Below the pieces are notes generated by a model. The model was not told the DNA's origin, made no database searches, and saw only the letters and a program-made list of their open reading frames with translations. Shown here piece after piece: positions 55,685 through 64,000 of a DNA stretch of 64,000 nt (its first letter is position 1; each line of letters starts with the position of its first letter). Position numbers and translations under genes: made by a program. The DNA comes from Phytophthora hibernalis (taxonomy: Eukaryota > Oomycota > Peronosporomycetes > Peronosporales > Peronosporaceae): NCBI GenBank assembly GCA_012656075.1, contig JAAKBF010000151.1:682001-746000 (forward strand). The letters run 5' to 3'.

Positions 55685-57410
55685 ATGGTTCTCACCCGAG
55701 CACAACGTGCCGCAGAAGAAGCAGCGTCGATATGTGCGGCTGAAGACATGCAGACTGCAATCGTCGAGCACGTGGACCAAGCGCCATCAGCCATCGATCA
55801 AGTGCCCAGCGTCGGAGACCAACTAGCCAGTCGTGCTCAGCATCTACTCCTTCGGACCCAGCTCTTGCTGCTGAGCACACGGCGCTACAGTTTCAGCAGC
55901 AGGGGCAAAGCGATGCCCAGAACGCAGCGCTCATGGCTGTGCAGGCTTTGACGGAAACCAGTGTGAGGAATATCACGGAACAACAGCGCATCATTGTCGA
56001 GAAGCTTGGAGAGGCGCTAACGGCAACGCACGCAGATCTCCACGAGCAATTTCAGAGAATGCAGATGATTCAAGACGAGCGAGGTGGCCAAATTGAGCGC
56101 TTCGTGAACGATCGCCTCGCCCAGACTCTATGAGACGTGCATCGAGAAACCACCGCGTCAAAGTTGGCTAATTCTGCTCAAGTCGAAGGTGTTCATCAGA
56201 GGCTGGAGGAGGTAGCGACCAAAGTTGACGGGGAACTCGAGAAAATCACAGCGGACATTCAACAACTCGTGGAGGCCAAGTTCACGGCCTCCCAAAACAA
56301 GATGCGGCTTGGGTAGGAGACGGATCAGCTCGTACAGCAGCAAGTGCAAGCAGCCTCCGAGGGTGCTAAAGCTGCTATAAAAGTATCCCTAGAAAAGGAC
56401 ATTCACCTGGCGTGCGAAGAGATTAGACAAGAGTTGTTGCAGAGCGTCAACCGTGCTGGAGAACCTCTACAAGAATCCGCCCGCGCCCTCGCCTGGGAAA
56501 TAACGTCAAACACGGAAGCCCGAATGCAGAAGGCTCTCACGAAAACTCAATCAGACCTGAATTTTCAAATTCAGCGTCAGGCTGACGCTACCGCAGCCCT
56601 TCGAGATCAGGTCCGGAAGCAGGGTGTGCGCATGAGAAAGCAAGGCCGTCTGCATGAGGATGCCGAGCTCGAAGCAACCATATCAGAAATGGTGCAGAAG
56701 GAAGTGCAGCAAAGATTGAATGCTGTTCAAGGTGAGCGATCGCTCACACCAGTTGATGCCTCGGAGCAAGAAACTACTTTTCAGATTGATCTCAACGAAA
56801 CTCGCTGCATAATTGATCGCAGTATACAGTCAGCTGTTGACGTCATTTGCAAGGCCATTAAAGACGAAGTACATACGATGACATCTAAAGTAGAACAACC
56901 GAAGCCACGGCGGAGCTCCGTAAACGACGACACCGATACGAACGGAGATTATGGAGTCACCAACGATGATTACCACCTTGAAAGACGAATGCAAGAGGCT
57001 TGGAGGAGGACTTACATGGAGGATTCGTCTTCTGGCGTGCAAGGAACACCGTCTAGTACCGATCAAGAGATGTGCAGCGGGGTCTTTCTCGTCTCGCAGC
57101 ATGATGGCTCTAGAATGGAGCATGAGTCGCTTAGAGAGACGGAGGGTGTAGAAAATGCATATTCACAACAAGAGGAAGCAATCGTGTTGCAGGAAACAAG
57201 TACTCGGGGCTGGATGATGTTGTGCTGACACAACCAATCGATGTTCGAGAGAACGCGCAGCAACAGCAGTACAGCCCACATCACCAACAACAAGCCGTGC
57301 GGGTGAATCTAAGAGCTGTTATCTCTGAGATCCAGCTACAGGTCGCAGTGAGAGCGGAGACGGCAGCTCGACGATACTTGTTGAGCAAGAAAAAGAGCCG
57401 TAAGAAATGA
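55685..57410 (+). pseudogene. Coiled-coil ORF carried by the hAT-like element
   Basis: The ATG at 55685 (MVLTRAQRAAEEAAS) starts about 575 codons of Gln/Glu/Ala-rich helical sequence: EQQRIIVEKLGEALTATHADL, HQRLEEVATKVDGELEKITADIQQLVEAK, then QRQADATAALRDQVRKQGVRM. It ends in a basic tail (RYLLSKKKSRKK). It changes frame near 55880 and 57205 (G4 run) and has in-frame TGA at 56131-56133 and TAG near 56315. I do not recognise a family; 'VLTRAQR'-type starts recur in oomycete Gag-like repeat ORFs as I remember them. Its position inside the inverted ends and convergent to the transposase suggests an accessory protein such as a capsid-like, DNA-binding or assembly factor; this is inference. The nonsense codons suggest this copy is inactive. 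Confidence 0.6.
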
Positions 57411-57693
57411 AGATATGTTGAGCTGGCATCGAGTTTCACAAAAACTAATGCTAGAACACCAGACACTTTCGAGTTGCCAACACGTATATTTTCATGTAAA
57501 GTTCCAAATGCATTCACAACGAAGTCTTCTCCTCTTCCTCCCCATATCATCGAGCAACGAAGTGCTGGAGACGAAGTTGGCTAGTAATATCGCTCGTCAT
57601 TTCATCCATTTCACAGTCCAGATCAGAGTCAAATGCGAAAATAAAGTTGGATGGCGTGTGTAGATGGTGTTGGCCCTTCGGGATTTCCTCGCA

Positions 57694-59825
57694 CTAAAGC
57701 AGGTCAACAAAGTCGCGATTCCGATTCAGAAATGAACACATGTCAATATTGTGATCAGCTAGACTCGTGCGCTGGGAATTCACCATGGTTCTACTTACAC
57801 TAAAATCACGTTCGATCTCGCACGATGACGCCGGAATGGCGAACAACACTTTGACAGCTTTTGGGATAATACGATATTCACCCTCGTGATGAAGGCGCTG
57901 CCAAAACTCAAGTACCGTTTCTTTCGGCATACTGTCATCGCGCCGCTCTACATCAACTTCGTCTTCAAGCCACCGATCAAGCTCCTCTTCAGCGCGTCGA
58001 TCCCGATTACTCATCATGGGTGGTCTGCTCGGCCTTAAAGCAAACTCCGCTTCTAGCCTGCTAACACGCGCAACGGAGGGAGTAAAATCTTGTCTGCTGG
58101 TTCAACGACCGCTTTGAGCAGCTCCAGTAGGTTGTGACGAATCTTTGCACTCACTGCGTTCTTCCTCTCAACGCCCGCCTTTCCTTTTTCGTCGTGCTGG
58201 CGGCAACACAAAATTACAGCACGATCAAGACTTCGTTCAGTTCGCTTGTAGATCGGGTGGAGCTTCATTTGCATTTCCAGGAGAAAATCACATCTGTCAA
58301 ATGCCGTGTCATTATAGTATCTGCAGAAAAAGCGTTCATCCAGTGCTTCTCGCAGCAGGGACCGTGTTTGGACTGCCAACGGGGTAAGTTCACTTGCTGC
58401 AATCTAGCGAGGTTTTCATCGGTCGACAGGTAATATGGTAGGGCTTGATCAGAGTTCAGGTCGTGAATACGAGCCAAGAATAATTGCTCAAGCACCTCGA
58501 CCTGCACTGGCCGCTCTGCCTGGCATCTGAGCTTTATCTCGCCCATTTGCTTCAGCACTGAGAGTACGTGAACCAAGTCGTCATGTCGGTTTGCCAGTGG
58601 AAAATCGGGTGGAGTTTTGTTGGCACGAAGAGCTTGACGTTTTCTCTCCTCGTACCACGCCGTAATTGCGGGCCATTTGAGAATGATTCTCTCCAGTGCG
58701 TTTGTTAGGCTTAGAAAGCGGGATGTTGAATTTCAAGGAGTCGGGAAGATGCACCCTTGGTCTTAGACTTGCAGAGTTCCTTGAACAAATTCCCTGTTGT
58801 CGATACGTGCTTGATCTGGAATATCACCTTTGCCATTATCGTTATCAGGTCCGCCATTTCTGGATTTGCCTCTGCACTAAAACCGCCCCATTCACACCAC
58901 ACGATGCTTTCGTCGCAGCATGTGCCATGTGCGCGATGCACCATTCCCAACGCAGGTTTAATCCGGTGCGCAGCATTGACTTCACATCCGCTCCAGAGTC
59001 GCTGGTGGCTCCGTAAAAGTTATTTTTCTTCAAGCCAAAGTCCTCCAGCATTTTGTCCAGCCACGCTCGAAACGGCTTTTGAATGCCGCCGTCACGGTCT
59101 CCGTATGCAGGATCAAATTTCCTTGTTCCCAGAAGAATTGATTTGAACTGCCATTTCATGTCCACCAAGTACACACGAACCCCCAAAAACTTGTTACTGG
59201 TTGTCTTGCATGTCCAGAAGTCTGCAACGAGCGTGAAGGTTGGATAATCTGCCTGGTTTTCTTCCAGATAATTCACGATCTCCTTTTTAGTCGATGAAAA
59301 CAGCTCAACGATTGCCTCCTTCACGCGTTCTGCATTGATTGTCGATTTCATCTCGTCTTTAACCAGCAGCGCCTCCATGATCTTTGTCTCTTCATACTCA
59401 ACCATCCAAAGGGAGGCTCTGATTGATAATTCGAAGTGTCGTCAGCAGCAAGTTGAGCCGGGTTGGGTTGCTGGAATACAGCACAGATATTTGCAGGTGC
59501 TCGATTTCAGCATCCCGCTTTCGCTTCGTAGTCAGTTCCAAATCGGTTTTAGGCGAGGTGATTTTGTGTAGTTTCTGGAGGTGTCTTGCTGCCAAAGATG
59601 TTTTCCGGGGTGCAACTTGATCAAGTTTGTACCTGACGTTCTGCAGCCCTCGTCCGCTAAGTACGCCCATGCGAGGGTCATCTTGCCGTTCTCAAGATAT
59701 TCAACGCACACGCCCCATTTGAAAATGAATGAAGTTTCAGTTGGGCGTGGGGCTATCACCGTAAAGGGGCCCCGAGATTGAAAGCTCTCAACTGCTTGTC
59801 GAACTGCTGCTGGAGGATTCGCCAT
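57694..59825 (-). CDS. hAT-family transposase (frame-broken)
   Basis: The start at 59825 (MANPPAAVRQAVESFQSR) is followed by a BED-finger-like region with CVEYLENGKMTLAWAYLADEGC, where a later His is expected. The core has FTLVADFWTCKTTSNKFLGVRVYLVD, NFYGATSDSGADVKSMLR and WEWCIAHMAHAATKASCG, matching the hAT catalytic domain with its W and CxxH-like features. The C-terminal dimerisation domain reads FAIPASSCEIERDFSVSRTMVNSQRTSLADHNIDMCSFLNRN, the most diagnostic part. About six frame changes connect the pieces. hAT transposases excise and reinsert elements with short inverted ends, usually with 8-bp target duplication. The stop is near 57694, facing the coiled-coil ORF. Confidence 0.88.
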
Positions 59826-60406
59826 CGGTGGCCGGCAGACGTGCTGGTGACAGCAGCTCCAGTGCACGGTGGTCAGCGGAAGCGTATGAAGACAGCAGCT
59901 GCAGTGTTCGGTGAACGGCGGACAGGATGGACGATAACAGCTGTAGTGTTATGTCGTCGGCGACGGTCTGGACGACAATAGCTGCAGTTCTTGGCGTCTC
60001 AGCGACTACCGCTGCAGGGGCACGGCGTCTCGGCGAATACTCAGTCTAATCGTTGAAGACAGCAGGACGCACAACTTCTCCAACTGGGCTACGACCTGGA
60101 AATCTTGGGAGTGAGCTTGGAGAGGTCTTGCAAATTTTGCATTGCGACCTTCGAAGATCTTCAAGGATATCAGCCAATTGGACACGCTCACAGAGAGCAT
60201 GAGAACCTCGCTTATTTCCGATCGGTCTGCGGAACGAGCACGAGAAGAGGGAGCACGGAAAAGTGCTCGCTGCTCTCGTATTTAAGCGGGGAGTATCAAA
60301 ATGAGATCCTCCTGCTCGCGCCTCTTCAGAAGAGCAAATTTGATACTGTTTCACAGCTCCCTCCCCGTGCTCGTACAAGGCTTGCCTTGAGCCACATCCT
60401 CGATGT

Positions 60407-60489
60407 ACTTTGAAGTGTACACTTCAAAGTCTCAAGTTGAGACGTGTACACTTCAAAGTACAAACAATACGTCGAAGTACAGTACTTCG
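60407..60489. repeat. Palindrome cluster at the right border of the hAT-like element
   Basis: ACTTTGAAGTGTACACTTCAAAGT (60407-60430) is a perfect 24-bp palindrome. It is followed by ctcaagttgag, a direct repeat of gtgtacacttcaaagt (about 60444), and the palindrome cgaagtacagtacttcg (60473-60489). Confidence 0.9.
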
Positions 60490-63091
60490 TGAAGTTTACA
60501 GCTCTATCTTAGAAGCATTGGCCCCTTATCCAAGCCCTGCCGAAAGCCATGGCTGGTATTCCTCTCAGCGCTGCTGAACTTTGAGTCGTCGAGCACAGCA
60601 CCAAATAGTAGGAACCTGTACGTGGAATTTCGCACAGGTCATCAGAAGAGAACAAATGCAATGGCTATTCTGTAGTCTGGAGTGAAGCAAACAAAAGAAA
60701 AGCGTCCGAGACGTACAGTACCGGCATGTGATCGTCGAGGCAGAAGGCTGCACTACCGTCACGGCAGTACCGGTTTGTTGGGCACGATGTCTGAATCCGC
60801 GAGTTTACAGAGGTGGTTCCTGAGGCAACACTTAGGCATGTGAGTGCGAAGGCAGGAAACGATGCGGAGCAGTATATCGAACTGCAACTAAGATGCCAAT
60901 AGATTTCCATTTGTATTTTGTCTGGCTTGTTTATACCGGTAAGTGCAATACATGTTGTAGCAGATTCGACTTATAGGCTTTACCGTGAACAGTCGGACGC
61001 TTTGACTGGGCTTCACTATGGGGAAGGAATTTCCCTGAGATTTGTCTAAAGGATTGAATTGACTTGAGAAAACGTAAGTTCCTCACGCCGACGATTCAAG
61101 GGCGCACTCCTATTGGCTAATATTGGTTTATAGGAGTGACTGCCTCTTGACAGCACCACAAGTAGAGTGCTCTGTTACCGTGGTGATAAGTGCAGCGATC
61201 GTACGTGAGCGCTGTTATCCTTTCATTCAACACTCGTGTTTGTTGTGTAGTAAATCTGTGCTGTCATAACTGTGCGTGCTTTTGCCCTTGTGCAGTCCTT
61301 CAAGCGCAAGCTTTCTGGGAAAAGCCTGGCGCGGATGGTGTCGAGGGTGCGACAGTGCCGCCGATGTCGAAGGTGGTCGTGTAGCTGCTACTCTCGTCGT
61401 TGGTGGTGGTGCCATCTCCAGCCCGATCGAGTTTGCCACTACTGCTCATGATCTCGAGGCCACCACCACCAACCACAACCACCAACCGCAACATCTCAAG
61501 CATGGGCAAGTCCAACGACCGCAACGTGGCCGTCGAGGAGGAGTTCGCCTTGCTCAACCAGACCGCGCACGACGCCACCAGATGCCTCAAAATGATCAAG
61601 ACGAACCTGTCCGAGTACGACAGTCCCACAGCAACCGCTTCATCAACCCGGCGTCGGACCCGAACCACTCGGCCTACTAGATCCACGAGAGCTCGCAGCC
61701 GTCCGAGTCCGAGGTCACCCCCGCTTCTCGCTCTTCTCCTTGTGGTTATGGATGTTGACGTCGCCCTTGACGCCATTGGAGCTGCCGTTCTTCTGGTCGT
61801 AGTTGCAAGCCGTAGTTTTCAAGATGTTCAGGGCCTTGACGACCATCCTGTTGCGGGCAGAGGTGACCTCGGGCTCGGACGGCTGCGAGGTCTTGTGGAT
61901 CTGGTGGCACACATGCTTCAGGTTCCGACGCCGTGTCCTTGGCCCATGTCACTCCGCATCGCATGTAAGACCTTTACCGCGCTGCGATATCAACTCAAGG
62001 TTAATACTTTAGTCGTGTTGCGTTTGCAGGCTAGAAACACCACAAACACCACTGGGGTGAACTCGTTCAGATTAAGCTTGTCGTCTTCGTAAAAAAACCT
62101 TTTTGTCGTCGCGGATTGCCTTCACTTCCGCTGCAGCGTCTTGTGGTCTTCCATCAGCCATCTTAGCACGAGACGTATTTATTCAAGTGGTTTTGGCCAT
62201 TCGGAGTTGGAAGTTAGCGTCGGCTCCTGACACTTTTGACTTCTCGGGACGATTCGATTCCTGCCCGTCCCATAGAAAAGTACAGTGACTAGACCCGCAA
62301 AGAATGCGCTGATTCCGGAAATCATAAGCGAATTCGCAGACGTTTGGTGGAATACCCCATATATAACTTACGTAAATGCAAGAATGTGATATTGTTCTTT
62401 TTGGCCAGATCTCTCGCTACCGTTGCTGCCTCCAGAGTTCGTGCTGCGTAGTAGCGCTTGCTGCCTGCGAGGTCTCGTTGCACGTGTGGTGATCGAGTCC
62501 GTGAACCCCTTTGCACGTGTTGGTTACCAAGCTCGTGCCCGTGGAGCTCGTGTTGTCCGTGTCGCTCGTGGAGCTCGCCCCCTAGGCATCTGGTTGTTTA
62601 TCGTGGTACTCGTAGCGCTCGGACCCGTGAACATCCCGCTGCACGTGGATATCGTTCCCGTGGAGATCGTGTTGCCCTCGGTGCTCGTCGCTCGTGTTGT
62701 CTCGTATTGGTCGTGGCGCCCGTACCCGTGGATCTATCGCTGCTCTTGGCCCTCGTTCACGTGCGCCTTTAATTGCCTCTGTTGCTCGTGGAGCTTGTGC
62801 ACTTGAATTTCTCGCCGCTTGCCGAAATCGTGCTACACTCCGCGCCAAAAGTTATCGACAGGGTGAGTTCTGGTCTGTAACTGAGTCAATTCTAGTAATA
62901 TAAAGATGCTATTTAGATATGACCGGCGTACTAATGCCCAGAGGCTAGTATACGTGTTAACATCCGCAATTATGATGTTCTTGACAGGGCCAGTATACAA
63001 ACCACCGTATATCTGGCAGCGTCAAAAGTATCGGCAAGAGCCAGGCCATACAAAATTTAAGACGAAAAGAGTGATCGTAAAAATCATTGTA
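60490..63091. other. Interval with small unassigned frames and a low-complexity region
   Basis: The most protein-like plus frame is near 61505-61620 (MGKSNDRNVAVEEEFALLNQTAHDATRCLKMIKTNL), leading after a frame change to PASDPNHSAY and a TAG. I do not recognise it. 62480-62780 is a low-complexity stretch dominated by 'cgtgg', 'gctcgtg' and 'cccgtgga', giving Arg/Gly/Ala-rich frames on both strands. A minus frame ending at 61715 is described with the inverted duplication. No complete gene can be supported. Confidence 0.35.
61676..61912. repeat. Inverted duplication of a gene 3' segment
   Basis: 61680-61720 on the plus strand and 61910-61865 on the minus strand share 'agatccac.aga.ctcgcagccgtccgag.ccgaggtcacc' with about three differences. 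Both encode the same peptide phrase (IHESSQPSESEVT against IHKTSQPSEPEVT). The plus copy has TAG where the minus copy has CAG. The minus copy continues to a C-terminal end (NIHNHKEKSEKRG) at 61715. Confidence 0.7.
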
Positions 63092-64000
63092 TTAGTAGTG
63101 CGTCTTACCACCCTTCTTTTCGATCACCTCGATGCAGCGCCTCGGCATGGAGTCAACCAGTTTAGCTAGCATAGACTCAGGAATGCTCGCCCATGCATCC
63201 ATAATTGCTGCCGTCAATTCCGCCACATTACGGTACCGTCTACCGTTAGGGTAGACAGATCGCGAGACGATGGCCCACACATTCTCGATCGGGTTGAGAT
63301 CTGGTGACCGGGCAGGCCACTGCATGACATGAAGGCCCTGCTCCTCGAAGAACTCCTTCGTGCGAGCTGACGTGTGGATGCTCGCGTTGTCTTGCTGGAA
63401 CGTGAAGTCGGTCCCATAGTGATGTGCGTAGGGAAGCAGATACTCGGACAAAGTGTAGCCGTAGCAGTCCGAGTTTTGCCTTCCTACCAGTACGGCCAGC
63501 TCAGTTTTGTCTCCGGCGCCAAAGCCTCCCCACACCATCACGGACCCGCCACCGTTTTGGCGGCGGCTCACAGTCTGTCGCGCAGGCTGCCGCACGTCTC
63601 GCCAATACCGCTGGTACCCATCTGGGCCGTCCAAGTTCCACTTCTTTTCGTCTGAAAAGACAGTGGACGCCCAGACGTCCGGCTCGAGAAGGTGCTCGGT
63701 TGCCCACTCCCGGCGAGCCTTCTTGTGTGAGGGCGTTAAGTTCAACGTGTTGTCCATCTTGCTGTTCTGCAGCCAGTCAACACACCCCAGCAACCGCTGG
63801 ATGGTTCGCACGGATCCACCCACACTGAGCTGCTTCTTCAGCTGCGACGCACTCAGCTCATCGGCTGCCGCCGTGCGCACGATTCGGCGCAGCTCCCGGT
63901 CCGATGTGCGCGGAGGTCGCCCAGTGCGCTTGCCTACTGGGGCGTTTGTGACGATACGCTTTACGGTGTCCCTTGAGCGCTGTACACGCCGCGCGATCTC
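63092..64000 (-). CDS. Tc1-like DD34E transposase, partial at the window edge
   Basis: The frame is open from the right edge to the stop at 63092, about 302 codons. The N-terminal part has a helix-turn-helix (EIARRVQRSRDTVKRIV), a GRPPRTS hook and a second helix-turn-helix (LSASQLKKQLSVGGSVRTIQRLL). The catalytic triad is VFSDEKKWNLDGPDG (first Asp), FQQDNASIHTS (second Asp) and SPDLNPIENVWAIV (Glu). There are 34 residues between the second Asp and the Glu, which is DD34E, as in Tc1. VMVWGGFG is also typical. The frame is unbroken here, unlike the other transposases in the window, so this may be the youngest element. The N-terminal start and right inverted end lie outside the window. Confidence 0.93.
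   Translation of the reverse strand, partial: EIARRVQRSRDTVKRIVTNAPVGKRTGRPPRTSDRELRRIVRTAAADELSASQLKKQLSVGGSVRTIQRLLGCVDWLQNSKMDNTLNLTPSHKKARREWATEHLLEPDVWASTVFSDEKKWNLDGPDGYQRYWRDVRQPARQTVSRRQNGGGSVMVWGGFGAGDKTELAVLVGRQNSDCYGYTLSEYLLPYAHHYGTDFTFQQDNASIHTSARTKEFFEEQGLHVMQWPARSPDLNPIENVWAIVSRSVYPNGRRYRNVAELTAAIMDAWASIPESMLAKLVDSMPRRCIEVIEKKGGKTHY

Larger units (their letters stand above)
55343..60407. mobile_element. hAT-like DNA transposon, 5.07 kb, with inverted ends and two convergent ORFs
   Basis: The left end (from 55343, TACATCGAAGATGTGG, then CAAGCCTCGGACGAGCA) and the reverse complement of the right end (from 60407, TACATCGAGGATGTGG, then CAAGCCTTGTACGAGCA) match at about 30 of 33 positions in two blocks, with a short unmatched part between. 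Inside, a coiled-coil ORF (plus) and the hAT transposase (minus) run tail to tail. No 8-bp target duplication is visible directly outside these ends, so the exact boundaries or the original insertion site remain uncertain. Confidence 0.7.

Noticed and set aside
62423..62848. Arg/Gly-rich minus frame resembling a GAR/RGG protein
   Set aside because: Comes from a low-complexity DNA stretch open on both strands; no flanking domain, no clear start context.
1..64000. CRISPR arrays, bacterial operons, riboswitches, rRNA or tRNA genes
   Set aside because: The repeats lack regular spacing with unique spacers, the genes have spliceosomal introns, and I found no cloverleaf or rRNA-like segment by eye; a tRNAscan run would be decisive.

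Overview
The window looks like nuclear DNA of a plant-pathogenic oomycete, most likely Phytophthora or a close relative. Housekeeping genes are densely packed and have few, short GT-AG introns (59-123 bp). The gene content is eukaryotic with flagellar proteins. Between gene islands lie repeat-rich blocks with RxLR-dEER-like and Crinkler (CRN) effector-like genes and several transposon classes. The genus assignment is inference from gene content.

Layout: 1-15.3 kb is a gene island. It holds a TBC-domain Rab-GAP-like gene running off the left edge (minus), a very large EF-hand/hydrolase/coiled-coil/IQ protein (plus), the splicing factor PRPF6 (minus) and a secreted GH3 beta-glucosidase (plus). 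15.3-31.8 kb is an accessory block: RxLR-like copy 1, a diverged repeat field around a GH30 glucosylceramidase relic, a MULE transposase, a SET-domain fragment, a small TA-flanked MITE, a 4.7-kb LTR element with gag but no recognisable pol, a 417-bp long-TIR MITE, RxLR-like copy 2 and a relic of the GH3 3' end. 31.9-38.2 kb is a metabolic island: ACAD9/VLCAD-type acyl-CoA dehydrogenase, an SDP1-like patatin triacylglycerol lipase and a dicarboxylate/amino-acid symporter. 38.3-41.9 kb holds two CRN-like genes next to a guanylate-binding-protein (GBP) fragment. 42.2-54.8 kb is a second island: GBP (minus), RSPH9 (plus), a Dicer-type helicase without RNase III domains (minus), NEMF/Rqc2 (minus) and a YrhK-like membrane protein (plus). 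55.3-60.4 kb is one hAT-like element with inverted ends; it carries a convergent coiled-coil ORF and the transposase. 63.1-64.0 kb is a Tc1-like DD34E transposase cut by the right edge.

Most conserved genes (TBC, GH3, lipase, symporter, GBP, RSPH9, helicase, NEMF, YrhK, the giant protein) are interrupted by reading-frame changes. Nearly all would be resolved by one more base, usually in a short homopolymer. This suggests undercalled runs in the assembly rather than mass pseudogenisation, so frameshift alone was not taken as proof of decay. In-frame nonsense codons and deletions in the effector and transposon regions are better evidence of real decay.

Functional links: the acyl-CoA dehydrogenase and SDP1-like lipase sit side by side and both belong to fat mobilisation and oxidation. 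RSPH9, and possibly the giant IQ protein, point to the zoospore flagellum. The helicase and GBP are of nucleic-acid-sensing and immunity-like families. Effector-like genes lie only in the repeat-rich stretches, as in the two-speed genome architecture known for Phytophthora.
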